DNA of 64,000 nucleotides from CALOAD01 sp942491415 (GTDB lineage Bacteria > Cyanobacteriota > Vampirovibrionia > Gastranaerophilales > CALOAD01): assembly GCA_942491415.1 (NCBI GenBank), contig CALOAD010000014.1:558001-622000 (forward strand), in the 5' to 3' direction. Positions 42,732 to 52,124 of this stretch are shown here, piece after piece. Under the pieces are notes generated by a model, which saw nothing but the letters and a program-made list of their open reading frames with translations, was not told the DNA's origin and did not search any database. Every line of letters starts with the position of its first letter. Position 1 is the first letter of the stretch. The position numbers were made by a program, and so were the translations under genes.

Positions 42732-44207
42732 TTGAAACTTACTAATAATAGTAAAAAAATGGTAGAATTATACTTTTTATGGGAGATAAGCAAAGCCTTA
42801 AATGGTTTTACATCACCACAAGGTATGGTTGAATCTTTAAATACCGTTTTTCAGATGTTTCTTGATATAAACAAAGTAAGAATCTTTTTATACGATAAAA
42901 ACACAGATGCAATGAGGGAGTTCAGCAAAAATTGGCATTTAATCCGAGATAAAGAACAAAACAAAGGTTTTAAAAAAATCTACGATATTTTTTCAACTAT
43001 GTTTGAACAGTGCTTTATTTTAAACAGCGAGCTTATTTCATTTGACATAAACAGAAAACAAGCCATTAATAATGTAAAAAGAATTCTTGTAGATAAAAAT
43101 AATTCCCTTTATTTGCCTGTAGTACAAAATAAAAAAGTAATCGGAATTATTGAAATTGACTTTGACAATATAACAGAAGAACTTATTACAGCTGATTTCT
43201 TTATGACGCTTGGGATATCTGCTTCTCAAATATCTTCTGCCATAATAAATACTAAGCTAAATGAGCAAATGGAAGTAAACGCAAATTTTCATAACGCAAT
43301 GAAAGAAATCGCCAAAATAATAGAATCTCAGTACGAATTAGCTTACATAATTCCTCTAATTGGTGAAATGTTGGACAAATTTATAACCGAACATTTGATT
43401 TACATCTTTTATAAAGAAGATAAAGACGAAGACGAGTTTAAATTATTATGGCCGGCAAATTACAATAAAGATAGGCTTCAACCTATTTTAAGTCAGCTAA
43501 AAGAAGAAAAAAGCATAACTAATGAAGAGCGTACAATAAGCGCATTTCCTCTTTTTGTCGAAAAGAAAATAATGGGCGTAATTGTAGCAGATGGCAAGAT
43601 GAATAAACTTTCTGATATCGAAATAAATTATCTGGAGCAACTGGCATCACAAGCTGCAATAACAATAGACAAGGCAAATTCTTATGCGGAAATTCTAAAG
43701 CACGCATCAATGGATGCATTAACAGGATTAAATAATCGCAGGCAATTCGATATTCGTTTAAGACAAGAAGTTTCAGCCTCTAAAAGAAAAGATACGCCTC
43801 TATGTTGTATGATGATTGACATTGATTTCTTTAAACAAATAAACGATACCTACGGGCATCCTGTTGGTGATCATATTTTAAAGGAATTCGCACAACTTTT
43901 AAAAGCTGAAATACGTGAATACGACTTTGCTTCACGTTATGGTGGTGAAGAATTTTGTATATTACTTCCTGATACCGACTTGGACGAAGCAGCGGCAGTG
44001 GCTCAAAGGCTTAGAGAAGTTGTAGAAAAAAAAGAATATAATATTTCAGAATCGGAAGCTCCTAAAATGGTTTCAATAACAATAAGCATTGGGCTTAGCA
44101 AATTTGAACCTGACACCCAAAACCCTTATGAACTGTACAAAATAGCTGATCAAGCTCTTTATAAAGCAAAAACAACAGGACGTAATAAAGTTGTAGTTAA
44201 AGAATAA
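42732..44207 (+). CDS. GAF-GGDEF diguanylate cyclase
   Basis: 491 aa from a TTG start at 42732. Two GAF-like regions (about 15-150 and 170-315) precede a GGDEF domain with the active motif RYGGEEFCILLP. An intact inhibitory site, RxxD (REYD), lies exactly five residues before it. It makes c-di-GMP with product feedback. There are no membrane segments, so the signal is cytoplasmic. Adjacent to the HDOD fusion and on the same strand, the two probably form one signalling unit, perhaps linked to the flagella or pili of this organism. Confidence 0.93.
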   Translation: MKLTNNSKKMVELYFLWEISKALNGFTSPQGMVESLNTVFQMFLDINKVRIFLYDKNTDAMREFSKNWHLIRDKEQNKGFKKIYDIFSTMFEQCFILNSELISFDINRKQAINNVKRILVDKNNSLYLPVVQNKKVIGIIEIDFDNITEELITADFFMTLGISASQISSAIINTKLNEQMEVNANFHNAMKEIAKIIESQYELAYIIPLIGEMLDKFITEHLIYIFYKEDKDEDEFKLLWPANYNKDRLQPILSQLKEEKSITNEERTISAFPLFVEKKIMGVIVADGKMNKLSDIEINYLEQLASQAAITIDKANSYAEILKHASMDALTGLNNRRQFDIRLRQEVSASKRKDTPLCCMMIDIDFFKQINDTYGHPVGDHILKEFAQLLKAEIREYDFASRYGGEEFCILLPDTDLDEAAAVAQRLREVVEKKEYNISESEAPKMVSITISIGLSKFEPDTQNPYELYKIADQALYKAKTTGRNKVVVKE

Positions 44208-44309
44208 CACTTTAAGCCTTTAATAGTGATTTTTCTTAATTTTTAATGGATTTTTACCGGTTTACATGGTAAAAATAGATAAAACCAATGAAATATAACC
44301 TTTGAGGAA

Positions 44310-44603
44310 TTGAAATTGATTGATATAAAAGATGTTGAACATGTTGCAAAACTTGCAAGGCTTGAATTAACACAAGAAGAAAAAGAAAAATTCACAACAC
44401 AATTGGGAGCAATTCTGGATCATATAAATCATCTCAACGAAGTTGATACAACAAATGTAGAGCCTATGGCTCACGCTTTTCCCATCAAAAATGTTTTAAG
44501 AGAAGATGAAGCAAAAAAAGAATTTTCCAGAGATGAACTTTTGAAAAATGCCCCCGATGAAGAAGATGGCTTTTTTAGAGTTCCTAAAATAAATGAAGAA
44601 TAA
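44310..44603 (+). CDS. gatC: Asp-tRNA(Asn)/Glu-tRNA(Gln) amidotransferase subunit C
   Basis: 95-97 aa. DIKDVEHVAKLARLELTQEE and the C-terminal LRED...NAPDEEDGFFRVPKI are typical GatC. TTG at 44316 is the better start, giving six bases from GAGGAA. The TTG at 44310 touches the ribosome site. GatC bridges GatA and GatB, whose genes are not here. It is followed directly by pyrG. Confidence 0.93.
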   Translation: MKLIDIKDVEHVAKLARLELTQEEKEKFTTQLGAILDHINHLNEVDTTNVEPMAHAFPIKNVLREDEAKKEFSRDELLKNAPDEEDGFFRVPKINEE

Positions 44604-44666
44604 ACTAAAGGCTCATAAGAGCCTTATTTTGTTTACAGAGTGCAGAAAAAAGAATTGAAGGAAAAA

Positions 44667-46274
44667 ATGGGTACAAAATATATATTTGTCACAGGCGGAG
44701 TTGTAAGCTCTTTAGGTAAGGGGATTGTAGCCGCTTCTTTAGGCAGGTTATTGCGAGCAAGAGGTTTTTCAGTTGCAATACAAAAATTTGATCCTTATAT
44801 AAATGTTGATCCCGGCACTATGAGCCCTTTTCAACATGGTGAAGTTTTTGTAACCGATGACGGTGCAGAAACGGATCTTGATTTGGGACATTATGAAAGA
44901 TTCACAGATACTAGTCTCGGAAAAATAAACAACGTAACGGCAGGCAGTGTATACCTTGAAGTCATAACAAAAGAAAGACGTGGAGACTATCTGGGCGGAA
45001 CTGTTCAAACAATTCCTCATATTACTGATGAAATTAAGAACAGAATTAAAAAAGCGTCCGAAACAAACCCTGATTTTTTGATCACAGAAATAGGTGGAAC
45101 CGTTGGTGATATTGAAGGTTTACCTTTTTTGGAAGCAATCAGGCAATTTAAAATTGATGCAGGATTCGGTAATTCTGTTTTTATACACGTAACCTTACTT
45201 CCTTTTTTAAATGCAGCAGGTGAGCTAAAAACAAAACCTTCTCAACACAGCGTTATCGCCCTAAGAAGTATTGGTATTCAACCAGATATCCTTGTTTGTC
45301 GAACACAAACCGAAATACCACAAACCGAGAAGAAAAAACTGGCTTTATTTACTAACGTAGCTCCAAAGGCAGTAATAGAATGCAAAGATATGGATTGTTT
45401 ATATGAAGTACCTCTTGCGCTTGAGGATCAAAACCTTGCACAACAAGTATTAAAACGACTTAATGTCGAGAATAAAGAACCCAATTTATCTTCTTGGAAA
45501 AATATGGTTGAAAAGGTTAAAAATCCTGATAAAACAATTAAAGTGGCTATAGCAGGTAAATACACAAAACTTTCAGATGCTTATATCTCTGTCGTAGAGT
45601 CATTAAAACATGCCGGATACTCCATAAACGCAGATATAGAAATCAAATGGATATCATCAGATAATTGTACAGATGAACAGAGTACTAAAAAAGAGCTGAG
45701 CGATGTTCAAGGCGTGGTAGTTCCGGGTGGTTTCGGGATGCGAGGTATTGAAGGTAAAGTAAATGTTATTAAATACGCAAGAGAAAATAATATACCATTT
45801 TTGGGATTATGTCTTGGAATGCAGTGTGCAGTGATTGAGTTTGCAAGAAATGTAGCTAATCTAAACGATGCAAATAGTCTTGAATTTGATGAAAACACAC
45901 CTCATCCTGTGATAGCATTTATGGAAAACCAAGAAAATATTGAGAACTACGGTGGCACAATGCGTTTAGGAAAATATGAATGCCAATTAAAAGAAGGATC
46001 AAAAGCACAACAAGCCTATAATCAATCTATAGTTAATGAGCGTCATAGACATAGATTTGAGGTAAATAATAATTATAAAGATCAGCTCACACAATCAGGA
46101 ATTGTTTTTTCAGGAACATCGCCTGACGGGAAATTGGCTGAAATAGTTGAAGTTCCTGAGAACGACTGGTTTGTGGCTTGTCAATTCCACCCTGAATTTA
46201 AATCAAGACCGGAAACTCCTCACCCATTGTTTACGGGATTGATAAAAGCAGCATCAAAGTTTAAAATAAAATAG
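44667..46274 (+). CDS. pyrG: CTP synthase
   Basis: 535 aa from ATG 44667, chosen over the upstream GTG because the protein then begins MGTKYIFVTGGVVSSLGKG and GAAGGA is well placed. The N-terminal amidoligase domain shows the IQKFDPYINVDPGTMSPFQH motif. The C-terminal class I glutaminase has its nucleophile in FLGLCLGMQCAV and the His/Glu pair in CQFHPEFKSRP. It converts UTP to CTP. It is followed by cdd. Confidence 0.97.
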   Translation: MGTKYIFVTGGVVSSLGKGIVAASLGRLLRARGFSVAIQKFDPYINVDPGTMSPFQHGEVFVTDDGAETDLDLGHYERFTDTSLGKINNVTAGSVYLEVITKERRGDYLGGTVQTIPHITDEIKNRIKKASETNPDFLITEIGGTVGDIEGLPFLEAIRQFKIDAGFGNSVFIHVTLLPFLNAAGELKTKPSQHSVIALRSIGIQPDILVCRTQTEIPQTEKKKLALFTNVAPKAVIECKDMDCLYEVPLALEDQNLAQQVLKRLNVENKEPNLSSWKNMVEKVKNPDKTIKVAIAGKYTKLSDAYISVVESLKHAGYSINADIEIKWISSDNCTDEQSTKKELSDVQGVVVPGGFGMRGIEGKVNVIKYARENNIPFLGLCLGMQCAVIEFARNVANLNDANSLEFDENTPHPVIAFMENQENIENYGGTMRLGKYECQLKEGSKAQQAYNQSIVNERHRHRFEVNNNYKDQLTQSGIVFSGTSPDGKLAEIVEVPENDWFVACQFHPEFKSRPETPHPLFTGLIKAASKFKIK

Positions 46275-46295
46275 ACAACAAAAAAGAGGTCTCTT

Positions 46296-46691
46296 ATGCA
46301 ACAAAAATTTGATTACAAAAAATTACTGGAAACAGCAAAAGAAGCACAAGAAAATGCATACGCTCCCTACTCTAAATTCAATGTGGGCGCATGTGTTCTT
46401 TATGAAGATGGAACAACCTACAAAGGTTGCAACGTGGAAAACTCAAGCTATGGTTTATCACTTTGTGCCGAAAGAAATGCCCTTTCAAGTGCAATAGTAA
46501 ACGGACAAAAAGACAAACCCGTTGTTGTCGCAATCACAAGCAAAAACATAAAAATGTGCTATCCTTGCGGAGCTTGCAGGCAATGGATTATTGAGTTCAA
46601 TAAAGATGCTGAGGTTGTTTTAGAAGGTGAAAACGGTGAACCTGTTATTTTCACAATCCAAGAACTTTTACCCCATTCATTTTCTTTTTAA
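46296..46691 (+). CDS. cdd: Cytidine deaminase
   Basis: 131 aa, the homotetrameric type. The zinc site is NVENSSYGLSLCAERNAL (Cys and the proton-shuttle Glu) and CYPCGACRQ. It deaminates cytidine to uridine for salvage. It lies 21 bases after pyrG and converges with the P-loop gene 4 bases away. Confidence 0.97.
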   Translation: MQQKFDYKKLLETAKEAQENAYAPYSKFNVGACVLYEDGTTYKGCNVENSSYGLSLCAERNALSSAIVNGQKDKPVVVAITSKNIKMCYPCGACRQWIIEFNKDAEVVLEGENGEPVIFTIQELLPHSFSF

Positions 46692-46695
46692 ATCA

Positions 46696-47376
46696 TTACC
46701 ATAAAGCTTTTGGCATAAACCTTTGCAATGTCCATATTTCAACACCGTCATGTTCAGTTTTGCCATATTCTTCAAAAAGTTTTTCTGTCATACAAATCGC
46801 TCTTATAGGCAGATTAAGCTCTTTGGCTGCTTGTTTTGTTTTTTCATAACCTTTTAAAACATCATCTAATTGAGTTTCATCACTAAAATGCGAATTACTT
46901 ATAATACCGGTGAATTTTTTCCAGTTTTTTTCTTCGGTACCTTTGCTCCAATTGACATATTCTACAATATTATCAACGGATGAAGTCTCAAATTTTGAGG
47001 TATTAATAACTATATAAATATTTAGATTCTCTTCGTTATCTATTCCGTTTATAATATCCAAAATATCAAGCCCACCAACACCGTAGCCAACATCAATAAC
47101 TATATTGCCTTTGATTGAAAGACAATTGAGCTGAAAATTTGTAATTGTATTTCCGGTTTCGCCAAGACCAAAATAATCTTCTTGCGTAACTACACGCACT
47201 CCGTGCTTTTCAATATCTTTTTGAATGGGTCTCAAGGTATAAGCAGGCTCTACCGTATCTAAATCCACAAGTGTAATTTCTTCAGACACTTCTTTTAGTG
47301 CTAAAGCTCTATTAATAGATATCTCAGACTTACCACTGGCATACGCACCTGTATAAACTTCAACTGTTCTTGTCAT
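46696..47376 (-). CDS. P-loop NTPase next to corrinoid protein genes
   Basis: 226 aa. Walker A is GAYASGKSE near the N-terminus, with Walker B-like NIVIDVGYGVGG and LVDLDTVEPAY. It is of the cobyrinate-synthase-like/CooC-like SIMIBI shape but without the second Lys of the deviant P-loop. It lies 110 bases after acsC on the same strand, so it may help load or mature the corrinoid protein. That role is inference from position. No signal or membrane segment. Confidence 0.75.
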   Translation of the reverse strand: MTRTVEVYTGAYASGKSEISINRALALKEVSEEITLVDLDTVEPAYTLRPIQKDIEKHGVRVVTQEDYFGLGETGNTITNFQLNCLSIKGNIVIDVGYGVGGLDILDIINGIDNEENLNIYIVINTSKFETSSVDNIVEYVNWSKGTEEKNWKKFTGIISNSHFSDETQLDDVLKGYEKTKQAAKELNLPIRAICMTEKLFEEYGKTEHDGVEIWTLQRFMPKALW

Positions 47377-47486
47377 TAACTATATTCCTTACAAATCTCC
47401 GATTTAAAATCTATTGTACAACAACAGTAACTGCGAGTCGCTTTATTTTTATAAATCATTGGAAATATCTAAAAACCTTTGAATTA

Positions 47487-48839
47487 TTAAACACTTGTTT
47501 TTGAATAGCTTTTTAAGTAATCCACAATTTCAATAGCTTCGTTTGTTCCGACTATAATTTCCCATTCGGGGAGTTCATCTTGAAGCTCTTCTTTCAAAGA
47601 CGATACAAGTCCGGGTAATATTATTTTTTTGTGTGCAAGATTTTCAGGTTCTACATATTCTTTTATAGCCTTGGCTATTATTTCACCATTAAATTTATCT
47701 GCCGACCAAGCTGTTAATACGCTCATTCCATCAGAAGGAGTGATTAATAGATAGGTCGGCACTCCTGAAGATTCAATTTCGTTAGCAACAGCAAAATATG
47801 TTAAAGCAAAATTAGTTGTTACCATTAAAGGTGAGTTTTCATCAACTTCACCAAATTTATACAGTTTTGGCTCTACCTGTAAAGGCTTTTGCGGGTCTGT
47901 ATAAATATTTTGACTAAGGGTGAATAATGCTGTTAAAAGAGCTTTATCGAGCTGTTCAAAAATAATTATATTTGCATATCTACAAAGATGTGATGATGCA
48001 AATACTGCGTTTTTTAGTAAATTACCGCTGTCTTTGATTTCGGTTAAAATAGGAAATCCGAGAGGTTTAAATTTGTCTAAAATTGCTGCACGTCTAATAT
48101 AAGTTAAATTTTCCAGTAGTTGAGCATTTTTAATATTATTCAAATTTAGAACAATATTTTTAACACCTTTTTTTAGCAATGAATCAGAAATATCTACTAA
48201 AGAATCCAGATTATCGGCAGAAGCAACAACGGGAACGGAAAAATCTTTTTCAATTTGTGCTATTTTTTCAATATCATTTGATTCAAATAATACCAACGGT
48301 TTATGAGGTTTTATTTGTGTAAGAGCTTGAGTGATAGAATCAAAATCGTTACTGCGAATAATAAGAGCAATATCTTTTTTTGTAATTTGCTTGGCTTTTG
48401 CAGCAAGATCACAGCTTTTTACATCGATGAGCTCTATAACATTTACTTTAAAAATTTCACCTACTCGTTCAATTTGATAAGAAGCTATTTCATTAAGTTT
48501 TTCATCAAAACGAAGGTCATCACAACGAAGTTTCATGCCAATACAAGGTGGGTTTACAAAGGTTTTTTCATGTCGAAACATCACTGTTTCGTTGCCGATT
48601 TTTATTTTATTTGAATCACTGCCAAAGGTAATTTCTTCTTGTTGTTTTTGAGCGGCATCAGTTAATAGGTCTTTTAGTTCATCAGAAATATATTCACACT
48701 TATCGATTTCAGCCAGTCCTTTTGCCAATTTCATTGCATAAGCCATGCAGGTTGGAAACCCGCATTTTTTGCAGTTAGCTTCAGGCTGTTTTTTGCCTCC
48801 CGGTAAATGTTTAAATATTTGTAATCCTGTTAATGCCAT
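47487..48839 (-). CDS. acsC: Corrinoid iron-sulfur protein large subunit AcsC (CFeSP gamma)
   Basis: 450 aa. The N-terminal [4Fe-4S] domain MALTGLQIFKHLPGGKK has C23, C26, C31 and C48 in the CX2CX4CX16C spacing of AcsC. A TIM barrel (about 90-300) and the C-terminal B12-binding domain (about 320-445) follow. In the Wood-Ljungdahl pathway it carries the methyl group from methyl-tetrahydrofolate to acetyl-CoA synthase. It is 6 bases after acsD. The catalytic partners are not in the window. Confidence 0.93.
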   Translation of the reverse strand: MALTGLQIFKHLPGGKKQPEANCKKCGFPTCMAYAMKLAKGLAEIDKCEYISDELKDLLTDAAQKQQEEITFGSDSNKIKIGNETVMFRHEKTFVNPPCIGMKLRCDDLRFDEKLNEIASYQIERVGEIFKVNVIELIDVKSCDLAAKAKQITKKDIALIIRSNDFDSITQALTQIKPHKPLVLFESNDIEKIAQIEKDFSVPVVASADNLDSLVDISDSLLKKGVKNIVLNLNNIKNAQLLENLTYIRRAAILDKFKPLGFPILTEIKDSGNLLKNAVFASSHLCRYANIIIFEQLDKALLTALFTLSQNIYTDPQKPLQVEPKLYKFGEVDENSPLMVTTNFALTYFAVANEIESSGVPTYLLITPSDGMSVLTAWSADKFNGEIIAKAIKEYVEPENLAHKKIILPGLVSSLKEELQDELPEWEIIVGTNEAIEIVDYLKSYSKTSV

Positions 48840-48845
48840 TTTTGT

Positions 48846-49760
48846 TTATTGCTCCACATTGTTTGCGAATTGTTTAAGTTGTTTTAAAGCCTCCGGGTGC
48901 CACATTATTAGCAAATTTGCACCTGCTGATAATACCGAGGATGCGGTCATGCATTCCCAAATGATTGATCTTGAAGCTAAATCACCCCAATTTTCATCAA
49001 AATCATCTGATTTTGCCTCTTTAACTTTCCAAGACTCTTCCCCTACAAAAACAGTTATAGGCATATTAAGCATTAAGTCTCCATCAAACCCGGCTTGTTT
49101 TATTCTTTCAATCACACTATAACCATAATCAAGTCCATAGCCTAATCCTCCCATATTAGGATCGATGAGGATTTCATCAGCATCTACACCTTGCTCTGTT
49201 AAAAGAATGTTTAATTCTTTAGCAAGGTTTATATCAATAGGGGTTCTTGCAATTACACAATGACCATTTTTGACTATATGAGGCACTATTGCTTTTTGGT
49301 TTTCTTCTTCAACTGTACCTATTACGCATTTTCTACTTGCGGCTTCTGCCAATTTTGGCAAAAGTTTTTTGTCTATATCCCGTTTTGCCGATCCTATAAT
49401 AATAATCGGCATTTCTATTTCATTTAAAATCTGTTTCAATAAATTAACAGCCAACTCTATTTGATTTTCTAAATCTGTTTCATTTACATTAAATTTTAAT
49501 GCTAAAAAATCAGCCCCAACAGTAGATGCCTTTTTTGCCCATTTTACAGGATCGTTTAATATTTCACCCCAGTAATTTTTTAATACTTCAGGATAATTTT
49601 TAGGTATGTTCATCAATATTTCAATAGCAAAACATGGTTTAAATATTGAAGAAGAATTGTTGATGAAAGGTAATGAGGATTCACCGCCAATACTTGTTTC
49701 ACCAAGTTTAAACGTTCTAATTTGAGACTTGTATTCAATTTGTGAAATTTTAAAAGTCAT
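48846..49760 (-). CDS. acsD: Corrinoid iron-sulfur protein small subunit AcsD (CFeSP delta)
   Basis: 304 aa TIM barrel. VGADFLALKFNVNE, ILIDPNMGGLGYGLDYGYS and the C-terminal ECMTASSVLSAGANLLIMWHPEAL are the landmarks of the CFeSP small subunit, which caps the corrinoid with the large one. It starts at ATG 49760 and is the first gene of acsD-acsC-(P-loop). It may be regulated from the 364-base gap upstream. Confidence 0.93.
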   Translation of the reverse strand: MTFKISQIEYKSQIRTFKLGETSIGGESSLPFINNSSSIFKPCFAIEILMNIPKNYPEVLKNYWGEILNDPVKWAKKASTVGADFLALKFNVNETDLENQIELAVNLLKQILNEIEMPIIIIGSAKRDIDKKLLPKLAEAASRKCVIGTVEEENQKAIVPHIVKNGHCVIARTPIDINLAKELNILLTEQGVDADEILIDPNMGGLGYGLDYGYSVIERIKQAGFDGDLMLNMPITVFVGEESWKVKEAKSDDFDENWGDLASRSIIWECMTASSVLSAGANLLIMWHPEALKQLKQFANNVEQ

Positions 49761-50124
49761 AATAATTCTGCCTAATCATTTTTGTTAATTAAACTATAAC
49801 ATAGAAATTTATATAGGTATAAACCTTTTTAGATAATGCTTTTATTGTATTTGATATTCTCATAGTCTAGTATTGGAGGTTGTTTTAAGTCTGAATTATA
49901 TAAAAATACGCTTATAGCGGTTTTATATAAGCTAAATAGCAAGAAAATAAACCTAGTCGACAACTTTAATTCACATGATCCTTTTGTAGCTTAAACAGCG
50001 CCCAGTATATCTAAAGTATATATTTAATATTTCTTTACAATATATCAAGATTTGGCAATTAAGCCTAAAAACATGTTTTTTTATAATTAAGAGAGAGTTT
50101 TAAAAACATAGGAGAGAGAGAAAA
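49761..50124. other. 364-base divergent intergenic region, acsD / Asn-rich gene
   Basis: No open frame with a ribosome site. A TATAAT at 50082-50087 lies about 40 bases before the ATG of the Asn-rich gene with no clear -35. GGAGAGAG forms a strong ribosome site. AT-rich direct and inverted repeats are present but I see no named element. Confidence 0.5.
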
Positions 50125-50682
50125 ATGAGTTGGATAAGTGATACATTTCAAACAATTTTAAAAAGCGAAGCAATTAAATTTGTAACAGGAAAAGACGTTT
50201 CGATTTCAGATCGAAATAAAAAGCACTCTGTTTTTTATGATACCGGTTCAAATTCGATACATATAAACAAAAGAGATTCTCATGTTGCTAATAACCAGTG
50301 CTTTAGTCAATGGGGTGATAATTATAATTATGACAACCAAAATGACTGGGGATGCCAACAATTTGGATTCAATAATCAAGCATCTTCACCAGGACCGGGA
50401 TTATTTGATACATTCCTCGGATTAATTTCCAGTTTATTTGGTTTAGGCAATAACAACAACAATAACAACATGATTGCATTTGGCGGTAATAATGGATCAA
50501 TGCCGGGTTGGAACGCTCAAGATGATAAAGACCTTTTCTCCGGTGATATTCACCAACCATTTGTGAATCCTTTTAAAGGTCAAAATACCATTATAATAAA
50601 CAATGGTGGTAATGCGATAATCAATGGTGCAACTAATCTTTATATGCAAAGAGGCGGCATAGGGTTTGATTTCTTCAGCTAA
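50125..50682 (+). CDS. Asn/Gly-rich low-complexity protein
   Basis: 185 aa. A helical start (MSWISDTFQTILKSEAIKFV) is followed by a polar region very rich in Asn, Asp, Gln, Tyr and Trp, a short hydrophobic stretch (LFDTFLGLISSLFGLG, about 98-113), a seven-Asn run, and a C-terminal beta-like repeat (TIIINNGGNAIINGATN). There is no signal peptide. The composition suggests a disordered or self-assembling protein. It has a strong ribosome site and terminator, so it is a dedicated single-gene unit. Function unknown. Confidence 0.7.
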   Translation: MSWISDTFQTILKSEAIKFVTGKDVSISDRNKKHSVFYDTGSNSIHINKRDSHVANNQCFSQWGDNYNYDNQNDWGCQQFGFNNQASSPGPGLFDTFLGLISSLFGLGNNNNNNNMIAFGGNNGSMPGWNAQDDKDLFSGDIHQPFVNPFKGQNTIIINNGGNAIINGATNLYMQRGGIGFDFFS

Positions 50683-50695
50683 ATAAAAAAATACT

Positions 50696-50732
50696 AAAAA
50701 AGAAGGTGGATTTTTCAATCCACCTTCTTTTT
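50696..50732. terminator. Bidirectional rho-independent terminator
   Basis: AAAGAAGGTGGATT and AATCCACCTTCTTT arms with a short loop and T-run, between the Asn-rich gene and gap, which converge here. Confidence 0.92.
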
Positions 50733-50754
50733 ATTTTTTACAATGATTATAGTT

Positions 50755-51768
50755 TTATAGTTTATTAGCAACCATTTCAGTTGTTTCAGAAAGTCTTGTA
50801 GAATAACCCATTTCGTTATCATACCAAGATACAACTTTAACCATTTTTTCACCCATTGTCATTGTCAATGCAGCATCAACAGAACTTGAGAATGAAGAAC
50901 CGATAAAGTCAGTACTTACTAAAGGCTCTTCAACAAATTCAAGGATTCCTTTTAATTCGTTTTGAGAAGCTTCTTTAAGAGCCGCATTTAAAGCTTCAGC
51001 AGTAACGTTTTCTTTAGTTGTAGCAACTAAATCAACAACAGAAACGTCTGGAGTAGGAACTCTCATTGCGAAACCGTTTAATTTTCCGTTTAACTGAGGA
51101 AGTACTAAACCAACCGCTTTAGCAGCACCTGTAGTTGTAGGAACGATGTTTAAAGCACCAGCTCTAGCTCTTCTTGGATCACTATGACCAGCATCTAAAA
51201 GTCTTTGATCACCGGTATATGCGTGAACTGTTGTCATTAAACCTTCTACAATACCGAATTTTTCATCAAGAACTTTAGCGATAGGAGCTAAACAGTTTGT
51301 TGTACAACTTGCCATTGAGATAATATTTTGAGTTGCACTATCATAAGTTTCTTCGTTGATTCCTAAGCAAACTGTGTTATCAACGTTTTTAGCAGGAGCT
51401 GAAATAATAACTTTTTGAGCACCGGCTTGAATGTGAGCTTTTGCTTTTTCACCGTCAGTGAAGAATCCTGTTGATTCGATTACAACTTTAACGCCTAAAT
51501 CTTTCCAAGGAAGTTGAGCAGGGTCTTTAGCAGCATAAAATTTGATTTTTTTGCCGTTAATTACAAGACCATCTTCAGCAACTTCAACTGTTCCGTCAAA
51601 TCTACCCATTACAGAGTCATATTTGAATACGTGCGCAGCATCCTTTGGAGTTAATCCAGGATCATTGATAGCAACGTAGTTTAATCTTTCGTAAGAGCCG
51701 TTTTTAATTGCTGCTCTAAGAGTATTACGACCAATTCTGCCAAAGCCGTTTATTGCAACATTTACCAT
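50755..51768 (-). CDS. gap: Glyceraldehyde-3-phosphate dehydrogenase, type I
   Basis: 337 aa. The NAD motif is INGFGRIGRNTLRAA, with Asp36 in YVAINDPG favouring NAD. The catalytic Cys155 lies in SMASCTTNCLAP. TTVHAYTGDQRLLD and the C-terminal SWYDNEMGYSTRL are typical. It has glycolytic and possibly gluconeogenic roles. It is divergent from pfp with a 356-base shared upstream region. Confidence 0.98.
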   Translation of the reverse strand: MVNVAINGFGRIGRNTLRAAIKNGSYERLNYVAINDPGLTPKDAAHVFKYDSVMGRFDGTVEVAEDGLVINGKKIKFYAAKDPAQLPWKDLGVKVVIESTGFFTDGEKAKAHIQAGAQKVIISAPAKNVDNTVCLGINEETYDSATQNIISMASCTTNCLAPIAKVLDEKFGIVEGLMTTVHAYTGDQRLLDAGHSDPRRARAGALNIVPTTTGAAKAVGLVLPQLNGKLNGFAMRVPTPDVSVVDLVATTKENVTAEALNAALKEASQNELKGILEFVEEPLVSTDFIGSSFSSSVDAALTMTMGEKMVKVVSWYDNEMGYSTRLSETTEMVANKL

Positions 51769-52124
51769 TTGAAAGGACCTCTTTCTATACTAATTACATA
51801 ATTCACCACTTTTATAAATTAAAAACACTAAGAAGGCAAGAGGGAATGCAAAAAATCATCTAAAAAGAGAAAGATTTCGCAATATTTTTAATAAAAATAA
51901 GGAGTTTTTGAAAGCCTTAACATTGAATCAGGGATTGTTTTCACCTTGACTTTGTTTTTGAAATTATACAAGCATGCCTTCGTTTTACTAAATATCTTTT
52001 AGTAATAGACTTTAATTTGTTTATAATTATTTATTTTGGTGTTATATTACCATTCAAGTAGTATAAATAATGCTTTATTACTACGTTTCGGTATTATTAT
52101 GAAGACAGTTAACGAGGTTTTAAA
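51769..52124. other. 356-base divergent region between gap and pfp
   Basis: No gene. It contains an inverted repeat TTACTAAA-tatct-TTTAGTAA (51985-52005) and a TATAAT at 52022-52027, about 100 bases before the pfp ATG, which ends in a GAGG ribosome site. A coordinated operator for the two glycolytic genes is possible. Confidence 0.5.
51985..52005. promoter_or_regulatory. Inverted repeat, candidate operator near pfp promoter
   Basis: Perfect 8-base arms TTACTAAA/TTTAGTAA with a 5-base spacer, just upstream of a TATAAT (52022-52027), where a -35 box would sit. No regulator is identified. Confidence 0.4.
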
